Part shown: one piece after another, positions 1-10,023 of the stretch
Position numbering within the stretch: the first letter of the stretch is position 1
Layout of the letters: each line of letters begins with the position of its first letter
Assembly: GCA_015039365.1 (NCBI GenBank)
Contig: WION01000024.1
Coordinates: 124,001 to 188,000 of the forward strand
Reading direction: 5' to 3'
Source of the DNA: Amanita rubescens
Taxonomy: Eukaryota; Basidiomycota; Agaricomycetes; Agaricales; Amanitaceae
DNA length: 64,000 bases
The notes under the pieces: generated by a model
Seen by the model: only the letters and a program-made list of their open reading frames with translations
The model's database searches: none
What the model was told of the DNA's origin: nothing
Made by a program: the position numbers and the translations under genes

Positions 1-1289
1 ACAAGTTGGTTATGGAGAAGGATAGGAGGCTAGAGGTGCTTGGGGAGTGTCACGACTCACTTGGACACAAGGGTTTCTATGCGACAAGAGCGCTCGTTCA
101 AGAACGGTTCTGGTGGCCCTATATTCACCGCGACGTTATGTGGTTCGTTCAGACTTGCAAGCTATGTCAAGAGCGTCAATTGCGGCTGTTTCACATACCT
201 CCTATCGTTGCTCAGCCGGCGCCTCTGTTTACGAAGGTCTACCTCGACGTGCTTCATTTACCAGCTTCGAACAAGTTCCGTTACATCATACAAGCTCAGT
301 GTTCCCTTACGCACTATCCGGAATACCGCGCGTTGCGTACTCAGACGGCTCAGACTGTAGGCGAGTGGGTCTTCCAAGACTTATTGTGTCGATGGGGAGC
401 CCTTTCAGAAATTGTTACCGACAACGGCGCTCCAATTATCAGTGCTTGCGAGCATCTATCGAAGAAGTACAAAGTGAATCATATTAGAATTTCCGGCTAC
501 AACTCCCAGGCGAATGGTTTGGTCGAGCGGTCTCATTTCGACGTTCGGCAGTCATTGTACAAGGCGTGCGGCGGAGACGAAACGAAGTGGGCGAGAGCGG
601 TCCCAACAGTCTTTTGGGCGGAGCGCGTTACAGTTAGAAGGCGTATGGGCGTTTCGCCTTTCTTTGCGGTTACAGGAACTCACCCTATATTGCCATTGGA
701 TATCGTGGAGGCAAGCTATTTGTTGCCACCCCCTGAGGCGTTCTTATCGACGATGGAGCTGATTGCGAGGAGAGCGGTTGAGTTGCAGAAGAGGCACGAG
801 CATGTGGCGGCGTTGAGAGACAAGGTGTTCGTCAATCATATCAAGGCGGCTCGAAAGTTTGAGCTGGATCACGCAACGGTAATAAAGGATTTCGACTTCA
901 AGACCGGAGACCTAGTGCTAGCGAGGAATACCGCTATAGAGAAGTCATTGAATCGCAAGATGCGCGCACGCTATAACGGCCCCTATGTTGTCGTCACGAG
1001 AAACAGGGGTGGCGCATATATTCTTTGCGAATTGGATGGTTCAGTCTTGGATAGGCCCATGGCAGCGTTCCGAGTCATTCCTTACTTCGCGAGAGGTTCA
1101 ATCGAAGTCCCTACTGAAGCCTTGGATGTGCACCTGAAGAGAATCGAAGAGATGAGAGCGTCTATTAGTCTCGGTGATGATGATGAAAGAGAGGTAGAAA
1201 AAGGAAAAGACGATTTTGACGATGAAGATGAGCCGGATGGTTTAGATTCAAGTGAGGAGGGGGGGAGCGAAGGCTTTGACGAAGAATAG
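1..1289 (+). CDS. Gypsy pol polyprotein, integrase and C-terminal domain (5' partial)
   Basis: The reading frame is open from the window edge, so this is the C-terminal ~428 residues of a larger pol. It begins with an HHCC zinc-binding module (HDSLGHKG..., CKLCQER), followed by an RNase H-fold integrase core whose acidic triad is visible at YLDVLHL, VTDNGAP and VERSHF. A GDLVLARNT / NRGGAYIL segment after the core is the SH3-like DNA-binding tail usual in these elements, and the end is a very acidic tail (DDEDEPDG). Integrase joins element cDNA to host DNA. I see no stop or frameshift in the visible part, so it may be recently active. Confidence 0.9.
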   Translation, partial: KLVMEKDRRLEVLGECHDSLGHKGFYATRALVQERFWWPYIHRDVMWFVQTCKLCQERQLRLFHIPPIVAQPAPLFTKVYLDVLHLPASNKFRYIIQAQCSLTHYPEYRALRTQTAQTVGEWVFQDLLCRWGALSEIVTDNGAPIISACEHLSKKYKVNHIRISGYNSQANGLVERSHFDVRQSLYKACGGDETKWARAVPTVFWAERVTVRRRMGVSPFFAVTGTHPILPLDIVEASYLLPPPEAFLSTMELIARRAVELQKRHEHVAALRDKVFVNHIKAARKFELDHATVIKDFDFKTGDLVLARNTAIEKSLNRKMRARYNGPYVVVTRNRGGAYILCELDGSVLDRPMAAFRVIPYFARGSIEVPTEALDVHLKRIEEMRASISLGDDDEREVEKGKDDFDDEDEPDGLDSSEEGGSEGFDEE

Positions 1290-1634
1290 CGGCAGAACGC
1301 GCAAAACCGAAGCTTCTTTTTGCTTCGAAGAGCCCCTCTTCAACAGGCGGACTACGTTTCTTTTCATTTTTATTCATTTTCTTTCGTTTCTCAACTCATT
1401 TATATCTTACTTATCGGTTTCTCATAAAAACAGACAGTCAAAAGATCACAAAAAGTCAAAGATAAAGGTTAAAAAGGCAAAAACATATAGTTTCCTACTT
1501 ATATATTTCTGTTTCCTCTTTTCTCTTTTCTGCTAACACTCTAGATACTCTATAGATATAATTGCGGCGGCGGCGGCGGTAAAGAAAAATACTGGCGAAC
1601 GGCGGACCACCTTTTGGCTCTCGGCGCGCGATTT

Positions 1635-3185
1635 CTAGTTGCGGCGAGACTTCTTCTTCGGCGGTTGAGGATTGTCCTCTTCGTCCTCCTCGTATTCTTC
1701 GGCATCTGGACATCAAGATTAGCAAGATGATTAGGGTTATGGACGTCTGAGACCCACCTTCGTCATCTTCAATGTCTTGGTCAACGGTATCCACGGATTT
1801 GCGAGAAGACTTGTCGCGACGAGACCGAGCGCGTTCTTCGGCGGCCCTAGCGTCTGCGGCATCCCTCTCGTCTTGTTTCCCTCGGCGGTACTCAAGGCGC
1901 GCGACTTCTTGCAAGTTACGGCGCATTTCCCCGACTTGGGCTTCTATGCGGTTGCGGGTATTGTCGAGATCAGCCTCTACGCGGCTTATAACCGCTTCGG
2001 TGTACGCGGCGTACTTGCCCATACGTTGTTCACGGCTGTAGGTGCGGAGTTTTTCGAAGTTGAGGGTAGGAATATCGATTTTCGGCAGTTGCGGGTCTGG
2101 AGATGTACTGCGGGGCGGTTTGGACTTGGACTTGGAAGCCTTGGACCGAGTCTTGATAGTGAAAGAGTGTTTCGGCTTGACGTCGTCGTCGTCGTCGTCC
2201 TCTTCCATGCGTTTGGTCTTTTTCGCGGAAGGTTTCGGCATTCTGGAACTACGGCGTTCGCTGAGGATTGACCTAGCCTCGTCATCGTCATCGACTTCTT
2301 CTTCTATAGTCTCGGCGCTGTGCAGTTTTTTCATCGGAGGAAAGGTCGTGACTTCCTCGTCGTACGCGTGGTCTGTGTTGTCGCAAGGCGCGATTCGATT
2401 GCGTTTGCAGCGGAGACATTTGGTTTTAGGCGATTGGATATCGAGCACGCAGAACGGAATGACGCGGCCCTTTTTGCAGGCATGGCACTAGAAAACGTTG
2501 ATCAGCGGACGAAGAATAGGAAGAATTCAATACTTACCTTGACGGAATCCGATTGTAAGGTGGCGGCTCTAGTCAAGTGATAGTCGCGGCCATTGTAGCG
2601 TTTAACGAAATCGTGGTAATCCATGGTAGGCAAGACTTGGGAATCGTCTTCAGCGTCAGGGTCGTCTTGAAGCTCGTCTTCGCCTTCAGGCTCTTCGTTT
2701 TCGCCAGCAGGTTCGTTAGCCTCTGCAGGAGCAGCGTTTGGGTTCGTTGGAGGGAGATCAGGTAGCGTTTGGATGGTAGGTTGAGAAGTTGGTGGAGGAG
2801 GAGCAGCAGAAGGAAGGTTGTCGTCCATGTCCTGGTCATTGGCTGGTTCACCAACAGCGTTTGCGTTATTCTCGAGCGACCTTGGATCTAGGGTTTTGGA
2901 AGGAGAAGAAGCCTCGCGTTCCGTCTCAGGTTGTGCCTGCGGAGAAAACTGGTAGTCCGACGAAGTTAAGAATCAGCGGTCTACGAGCGGTCTGGTTCAT
3001 GGATCACTTACCTCGCGTTCCTTGGAGGTCTTGTTACGTTCCCATTCTTCGCGCTCAAGGCGAGCATTTACCTCGTATGGCGGTGGAGAACTTTGCGGTG
3101 GTTGATAAGGAGAGACCGGCGGACTTGGAGTAGGCGTGTGCATGGGTTGGTCGACGGTGGAAGGATCTTGCGTGTTGTTGGACAT
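1635..3185 (-). CDS. Antisense spliced gene within gypsy element, Zn2Cys6-like and coiled-coil protein
   Basis: Four exons join in phase: 3185-3012, 2936-2538, 2487-1758 and 1705-1635, all GT-AG, giving 457 residues ending SRRN-stop. The N-terminal ~190 residues are proline-rich then acidic. Exon 3 opens with six cysteines spaced C-X2-C-X8-C-X10-C-X2-C-X7-C (CHACKKGR..., CLRCKRNR...), close to but not the same as the GAL4 Zn2Cys6 pattern. Acidic and basic tracts follow, and about residues 335-430 form a charged probable coiled coil. The gene lies opposite to pol, between pol and the 3' LTR. The intact multi-exon structure suggests selection on the protein. Function is not known to me; DNA binding is only an inference from the cysteine cluster. 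Confidence 0.72.
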
Positions 3186-3384
3186 GGTGGTTGAAGAAAC
3201 GAGTGTTGCTTGAGGATCCCTCTTGATAGAGCGCGGCTATTTGGCGTTGTTGACATCTGGATCATGATTTGTCGGCGATCAGCGTTCTATGTCCCCGGCT
3301 AGCCGAATTTGGAAGGAGCTATCTTTGGCATCCCCGGATTGTTCGCGCACATTGGCACTGACTGGGGACAGTCAGATTTTAAGT

Positions 3385-3394
3385 GAGGAGGGGA
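3385..3394 (+). other. Polypurine tract of gypsy element
   Basis: The all-purine run GAGGAGGGGA sits directly before a TG dinucleotide. Plus-strand cDNA synthesis in LTR elements primes from such a tract next to the 3' LTR, so it marks the likely LTR start at 3395. Confidence 0.55.
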
Positions 3395-5204
3395 TGATGG
3401 ACTAGAGGAGCGGCTGGACGGAGAAAACGCGCATAATAGAAGACCTACCGAAGCGATAGGACGATTGCCGAAGCGGACCGAAGCAGGAAAGGAAGATCAA
3501 ACTCAAAAGAAGGGCGACAGGTTCGATTATGTTCAAGCCCTAAGCCTTAGGCGTGTCGGAGCATTTGGATCACGTGGAGTTGCGGACCATGACTCATCCG
3601 AGGCAGGATCGGCAAGGAGCATCGAAAGGCGCATCAGCGATCATCCTCGGCAACCTCGGAATCACGCGGCATGGAAAAAGAGGACTCGGATTGAATAGCG
3701 TCGTGCTTGACGCTTTCCCCTCCTTCCCAGATGAGTTCCCCAGCACTCTCAGCTAACGATGCGATCCAGGAGAACGGCGATAGAGCGCGGCCTCTTATCG
3801 AGCGGCTTTCGACGCCTCCGCCCGAGTACCCCCTTTTCCGAGAAGGAGACGACGCGCCGATACAAAGCTTGCAAGAGCCAGCGTATCCCTATGGGAGCAT
3901 GTACCCCTCGTTTAACAGAAGGCGCGGCGACTGGTATCATTCGCTAGGGGCTATATTCGGCCAATCTAGACGGCTTTCGGCGTCCCCGCTAGTAGGAGGA
4001 GGGTTCCACGCTACAGTCACCCCAAGTACCGGCGACGAGATAAGGCATAGGGGATGGATGGAAGAGCCGGAGCAGAGCGCGGAGGATCGGCGAAGAAACG
4101 GATTTGAGCTCGACCTTATCAATCGCGTCGAGTATTTCGGTCTTGAGCAAGGCAACCAGAGTACCATCCACCTAGGGCGCGGACAGCTAGTTCATAGGGT
4201 TATCCATAGGCCACATATCGCAGGACGAGGACTGGAGATCGATCACGGCAGCCCTTATATCATTATCGACCGATGCCACACCCATTACCTCCTCATGACC
4301 AGAAAAGGAGACATATTCCCCCAGCTCGTCCCGGCACCCTGTATCTACCCTTGCCTGACTACCTGGCATGTTGTCGACATCCCGCGCGATTTACTTAATC
4401 ATCCAGAGGTAGAAAGACTCCAGAACGAATACATCCGAGCCTAAAAGAAGTTCGGTCACCTTCGCAGAGGTTCATTTCCCCCGTATTTCAGCGTCGTCTC
4501 GCTTTCCGCTCAGCGCGCAAGTATCGTCAAGTGTCCATCGTTATCCTAGGCTATCCTCAAGTCCACTTCTCGGAGCTCAACGTCAGCGCCGTGGTCGTCG
4601 CATAGATTTCCTTTTATTTCGTTTCTTTTCGATTTCTTTTACTTTACACTCACAAAGTCCCTTCCCTATATAGAATATCGGCGCGTGCTCGTCGGCACGA
4701 CGCTTACTTAGCTACCTATTCCGTTCCCTTTTACTTTAGCCTAACTAAAAATAACTAACATATATATTCTGTCTTAGATAGACAGAGAGATAGATTTTTC
4801 CATTCCCCCTTTTCCCTCAGAGTCGAAATTTGAAGCTAGTATCGAGTTCACTGCGTCCAGAGTTGCGTCCTTTGAGTCCTGCGATTGCGTCTTACTGCGG
4901 TTTTTAGTCCTTTCTGCGATTCACTGCGTTCTAGAAGTTCGAGTTTCTTCATTTAGCTGCGATTTCGATTATCTTAGGTTCCCCTCCTTGCCACACTCAT
5001 CCTCTACTGCTTATTCGATCAAATACTACTTTACGAGGCGTCTGAGAAGTCTCCTGGACTCGCAAAACAAAAGCGAACTTCGACCGTCGTTCAATCCTCT
5101 TCGATCCCTTCTCTTACCTTCGGTTCCCTGCACTAAGAGGGTGCCACTGCACTTCAGGTGTTTGTTGGGTTTGGTTAGTGGTTGAGTGCGCTCGCTGCGT
5201 ATCA
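3395..5204 (+). repeat. Putative 3' LTR of gypsy element, ~1.8 kb
   Basis: The segment starts TGATGG after the polypurine tract and ends TATCA; the outermost four bases (TGAT/ATCA) are inverted, as LTR ends require. Past 5204 the minus strand continues as copia RT codons (KTDGR). A TATA-like CTATATAG near 4666 would divide a long U3 from ~0.5 kb of R-U5. The segment contains the 237-codon ORF at 3731-4444. The region 4445-5204 is T-rich and otherwise non-coding. Only one copy is in the window, so length is inferred. Confidence 0.5.
3731..4444 (+). CDS. ORF inside the gypsy LTR, unknown protein
   Basis: From the first ATG (MSSPALSAND) the frame runs 237 codons; it is open a little further upstream without an ATG, and a splice-acceptor-like TCCCAG abuts the ATG. 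The N-terminal ~80 residues are proline-rich and probably disordered. The C-terminal half is globular, with HCHTHYL-like and tryptophan-containing segments (CIYPCLTTWHVVDIP). I do not recognise a domain. It lies in the sense direction in what would be U3, an unusual place for coding sequence. A long open frame and mixed composition argue for a real protein, but no homologue could be checked. Confidence 0.5.
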   Translation: MSSPALSANDAIQENGDRARPLIERLSTPPPEYPLFREGDDAPIQSLQEPAYPYGSMYPSFNRRRGDWYHSLGAIFGQSRRLSASPLVGGGFHATVTPSTGDEIRHRGWMEEPEQSAEDRRRNGFELDLINRVEYFGLEQGNQSTIHLGRGQLVHRVIHRPHIAGRGLEIDHGSPYIIIDRCHTHYLLMTRKGDIFPQLVPAPCIYPCLTTWHVVDIPRDLLNHPEVERLQNEYIRA

Positions 5205-8200
5205 GCGTCCATCGGTTTTTAAGTCGAAAACCCAACAACATCTGATTAGGTTTCGTCCTTTTGGAAGATCAACTAACTCCCAAATATCTCTAGATTGAAG
5301 AGATTTAAATTCGTCATCCATTGCAACCTTCCATTGTTTATACAATTGAGGATTACTGGAGCGCATTTTAGATATGTCTCTATAGTCATATGGAATATTA
5401 TCAACAAGGGGGACAGCCGCTTTTAGAAGGAAATGAAGGAATTCATTTCCAGATTCATTAATCATTCGAGTTAAATGATCATGTTCCGCAGATTTTAATT
5501 CAGACTTTAAAGCGAAGATTTCTTTGAGTAGAGAGGCAGATTTATTCATTCTATCAGGGTTCCTGTCTGCTGACGGTGGATCCTGAGTCGAAGAACTCAG
5601 AGTTTTATCTTTTAACTGCTCTCTTAAAGTGTCTCGCTTTTGCTGAATTTCCGCTTCTATCTGTGCAGGAGTTTTATCTCCATACGCGTTGTCTCTTTGT
5701 ACCCTTGGAATTGGAAAACGACCAGAACGGCGAGGACCTATTTGTACAGAGGGTGGACCAGGATCAGATACGATCGGTGGAGGAGGTCTAGGTCTCTGAG
5801 CAAATTCTCTAAAACGATCTCTTTGACATTGTTCAAATTGATCAAATTCTCGATCCGTCATAAATGGGTTTTCTATATCATCACGATCTCTTTGATTTAA
5901 AGAGAAGGGATTATCTTCATCCATAGGACTACGAGGCGAAGGTGGCCTAGATACATATGGTATCGGTGTTATAGGCCTAGAAGGAACAGGAGTCTCCTCT
6001 TTTATTTGTGGAGAGGGAGTACGTCTAAAGGGTTCAGGAGTTTTACGTTTCTTAAACATATCACTCATTTGACGTTTGAATTGATCTCATAAACGAGACT
6101 GTTTATCAATTCCTTGACCCTTTTTCCAATCATCGCGTTGTCTACGATAATTGTCACGTCTTTCTTGTTCTCTTTCTTCCCTTTGCCTTCAGATATTATC
6201 ATCCAAAAAATCTCTTCGACGATCGGCAAATTCATCACCGTCATCATCATCGTTTGAATCATTAGAAGGGTCTGACTGCTGTCGATCAGGAGATGCACCC
6301 CTTCGATCCAAACTCGGTGAGCGTCTATGGCTCGGAGAACGTCTACGGTTCTCTGGGAGTAAGTTATCTAAATCCAAATTTTGTGGAGGGCGGTTAGGTT
6401 CCTCTTGAGGAATCGCCTCCCAGATCGGACCAAGATCTTCAGTAATTATATCTGCAGTCTTTCCTTTGCGCGGAAACCTGTTTTCAAAGAATGTGGCCTG
6501 GGAGGATATGACCAGTGTGTTTGTCGACGTCATGAACCTATAGCCTTTGGTTCCTGATTCATATCCTACAAAAGTACATAAAACGGATTTCTCGGACAGC
6601 TTATCCGGTCTCCGTTGATCAGGGATAAATACCCAGGCTTCGCATCCGAATACTTGAAAGTATACGTCTGGTTTTTTATTAAGAAGATTTTCCAGAGGGG
6701 TCTTCCATTTAGTCCTCTTTAGGGGAGTGCGGTTGTACACATGCACAGCCGTTCTGAATGAGAACTCCCACCAAGATTTCGGACATCCTGCGTCTAATCG
6801 CATAGCTTCAGCTTTGTCAGACAAAGTCTGATTCATGCGTTCAACACGACCATTTTGTTGTGGTGTATAAGGAGCTGTCTGTTGGTGTTTAATTCCTTTA
6901 GATTTAAGGAATTCTTCAAAGGCTTTATTTACAAATTCCCCCCCTCGATCAGAACGGAGGTGAGAAATAGGTTGTTTAGGATCTACAAACTCATTATACC
7001 ATCCGGTAAAATATTCTAGAGTTTGATCTTTGGTTTTAAGTAAACCAATCCACGTATACGAGGTGAAATCGTCAACGATAACACCAATATATTTGTATTT
7101 GTGGTAAGATATGACTGGTACAGTCATAAGATCCATATGGAGTAACTCGAAGGGACGAGTAGCTCTCTTCGAAGACAGTTTATAAGGTTTTGCCTTCATT
7201 TTGCCTTTTAGACAACCTTCACAACGTAGTTTTCCTTCTGGAAGTATAACTTCTTTCCATCCATTAACATTTAACGGTATCTTCGAAAAGACTTCGTTGG
7301 ATGGATGACCAAAACGTTTATGCCAGGTCTCGTAGTCCAATAGTTTTTCTATAGACTCTGCGTTTGGTTTCTTTGGTCGCCCAAGAATTAATCTAGAATT
7401 CTTGTTGGCTAAACCAGGACCAGAAACCAGTGTAGGATTCATTATAATGATCCTTCCACGAGCGTAAACTAATGTATCTTCGGGCATAAGGTAATGTCCT
7501 TCAATACATGTTCTACCCGTGTCTTTAAAGGAAAAGACTACCATCTTTTCATCTTGTTTACAAGATAATCCTTGTCGGATCAATCTGCCGTTTGAAATCA
7601 AGCGTGCAGTTGCCCATGGCATATAGAGGACAGGGAAGAGCTTTACGAGTGTTGTTTCCCCTGTGGATAACTTGTGTTCAAGAATAACTGTGCCAAGTCC
7701 CTCAAGACGGTCTAAACCATTAGCGGTTTTGACACTATGATTTTCATTTGCAGGAAATTCTCTGTATTCAGAGAAGTCTTTCCTACTAAAGGTAAAGTGA
7801 TCAGATGCACCGGAGTCACACATCCATAGTGTATCTCCAGTACGTTTTTCAACACATTCCGGACAGGGACATGTCGGATGTACTTTATCCTTAAATTTTC
7901 TTTTATTGACCGCTAAACATGTAAAAGGTTTCTTAAACATGTTACCAATATTATATGATCGTTCGATCATATTTGCATTATAAATGGCAGTGTCACACGA
8001 CTTATCTCTTACGAGGCAGGTTTCGTCAAAATTTTCTTTATAATTTATACTATCATATAGTACAGATTGTTCAAAGAAAGAATTTATAGTACGACGATGA
8101 TGTCCCAATTTAGGGAACACCATTTTCATCGCTGCCTCTATAAAGAGAAAGTTAGCCATTTCCAGCTTCTTAATGGTTTCATACCATTGTTCGCCGTTAT

Positions 8201-9470
8201 CTTCATAGTAATAATCATCATAATATAGTTCAGCTTCCTGATCTATATCCATATTTTTGTAATCGATATCGTCTGACGATATCCCCATTCCTCGGTTTGA
8301 CTTATAGGACTCAAAGTCCTGTTCGTCTTTTTCTCTTTGTTTGCCTTTGCTAGAGCCGGCAACTGGCTCAGTGATGTCATAAGGCCCAATACGGGCGACG
8401 GTATGCGCAGAACTCATAGTATGTTCTGCAGCTTTGGCAGCCTTCTTCTCGGCTGCATCTGCCTTTCGGCGTTCTCGGTTCCTCTCCCAGTTAGGACCAC
8501 GTGTTTGGCCCTCAACTTTACCCGGCCAATTTTGATTTGCCGGAGGAGCAGTAGGAGCCGGTGTCTGAGCGCCTTGTGGAGGCCTAGAATAAGGCCTCCC
8601 CCCACGTCCACGACCTGCTCCGCGGCCACGTCCGCGAGCACGTCCACGTCCTCGACCACGTACTTGTTGCCATGGTTGCTGCTGTTGTTGCGACGTATTA
8701 GCCGTCGCGGCAGATTCAGGGTGCCTTCGGCGCCACTCATTCTGAATTAAGGGAAGTATCCCTTGGATCGTAAGATCCGATGGTTCTGTTGTGGCAAGAA
8801 CCACAGCGGCAAAATTGTCCCAATGACGGGGGACAGCTGAAAGTACAATCATTGCCTGTACATTTGCAGGCAATGTAATTCCGCTTGAGGCTAAGCGGTT
8901 TATTATAGCGAGGAGGTCGTTTAAGGATTGTGTGGGATCCTTTTTATCTTGGAATTTCCAATTTATTGCTAATTGGAAATCATTGTAAATACCGGCAGAC
9001 GTTGTCACACCGTATTGTTCTGCTAAGTTCTGCCATAGAACTCTGGCAGAAACAACATGTTCATTGATCTGCTGTATAGTAGCAGTACATTTCATGTTTA
9101 TGGATCCGAGGATGCGATCATCCTCGACGACCCAATCATCATAGGCCTTTTTGATAGCCTCTGCATCATCAATCATTTGTTGAGTGATGGCGGGTTGTGC
9201 CGGTTGTGCCAGCATTGCGGGTATCGCATCTTCAGTTTCCGTTTCTGGAACTGCTGCTGTTGCTGGAACAGCTGGAACAAAGGCTTGAACCCCTGTGTCC
9301 AGATAAAATTGTTCCAACGGCATTACCCGTCTTGGACGAACATAATCGGTTTTTAGGTACCGATATAAACCTTTAGTTTGTAATAGGAAACGCATCATGC
9401 GTTCCCATTCTTTATAATTAGTTCCATTCAAAACGGGAATGGAACTAGGGATCGTCAAGTCGTTAGACAT
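5205..9470 (-). pseudogene. Copia gag-pol, two nonsense codons, truncated in RT
   Basis: The frame opens MSNDLTIPS. Gag residues 1-270 are followed by an RG-rich RNA-binding stretch in place of a CCHC knuckle. The protease motif DSGASDHF lies near residue 550, the integrase zinc module (WHKRFGHPS, CEGCLKGK) near 715, and the integrase triad at HMDLMT, RSDRGGEF and VERMNQT (about 780-880). RT begins DEFKSLQSRDIWELVDLP and ends at KTDGR. Two in-frame TGA codons, at 6191-6189 and 6089-6087, interrupt an otherwise continuous frame. Each is one C-to-T change from CGA, so they look like cytosine deamination. The product would be non-functional. Confidence 0.88.
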
Positions 9471-9471
9471 G

Positions 9472-10023
9472 TTAGACGAGGAAGGCGGAGGTGATGATTA
9501 TGATATAGGCGGTTAAAAGACGCCAAAAGAAACGGAAGTTTCTTTGATTTTCGAGGTTTTCGACCTCTTGGTTATCTCTTTCGAGATTACGGCATGTACG
9601 CCTATTTGCTATGTGTTGGACTACTGAAGTGCCCCTGGGTGGAATCCAAAGATCTAAGGTGGGTGGAACACCTTCTTGAATAGCCTCTTGACGACGACGA
9701 TGTATTATTTTGTCTTGCAAGGTACGACCGTTTCTAAGTCGCGCGGCTAGGAAGTGATCTCTTCGATCGTGAACTGTGACAGGTCCACGAGTTGTGACAC
9801 CGAATCTGGTATCAGAGTTGACAACACGAACTATCGTCCTTGAATAGGACGAAGATGGAATTGGTGCCGGTGTATCAATAAAAGTCCGGTTCCCTAAGGT
9901 TAAGGGAAACGGTGGGATTGGAGCGTCGTAAGAAGGAGGTAATCTCCGGGCAGGAGGAAATGATTCTCCTTTGGCTTCGTAAACTGGTAACGGAGTACTA
10001 GTTTCGGAATCCAGTTTTCTTTC
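9472..10023 (-). CDS. Extra ORF upstream of copia gag with C-terminal membrane segment
   Basis: A 183-codon open frame ends TAA one base before the gag ATG. It has no internal ATG near its start and begins right after a splice-acceptor-like TCTTTTAG, so an upstream exon is probably needed; I could not find a convincing one (a donor-like CTGGTAACTT lies near 10094). The N-terminal half is proline-rich (PPSYDAPIPPFP) and the end has a hydrophobic segment (LLTAYIIIITSAFLV) that could be one transmembrane helix. I do not recognise the family. It may be an extra protein of this copia lineage or a remnant. Confidence 0.4.
   Translation of the reverse strand, partial: ERKLDSETSTPLPVYEAKGESFPPARRLPPSYDAPIPPFPLTLGNRTFIDTPAPIPSSSYSRTIVRVVNSDTRFGVTTRGPVTVHDRRDHFLAARLRNGRTLQDKIIHRRRQEAIQEGVPPTLDLWIPPRGTSVVQHIANRRTCRNLERDNQEVENLENQRNFRFFWRLLTAYIIIITSAFLV

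Larger units (their letters stand above)
1..5204 (+). mobile_element. Ty3/gypsy LTR retrotransposon, 3' part, inserted in a copia element
   Basis: The element enters from the left edge, so its 5' LTR, gag, protease and RT are outside the window. Visible in order: the integrase end of pol (to 1289), a spliced antisense gene (3185 to 1635), a purine tract (3385-3394), and a putative 1.8-kb 3' LTR (3395-5204) that begins TGAT and ends ATCA. Immediately after 5204 the sequence reads, on the minus strand, as copia reverse transcriptase, so the gypsy element lies inside that older element. The LTR ends are inferred from the purine tract, the TG/CA rule and the point where copia homology stops; the second LTR is needed to confirm them. 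Confidence 0.8.

Noticed and set aside
9809..9825. TGGTATCAGAGT, a copia primer-binding-site look-alike
   Set aside because: It is on the + strand whereas the copia element is on the minus strand, and it lies inside the extra ORF.
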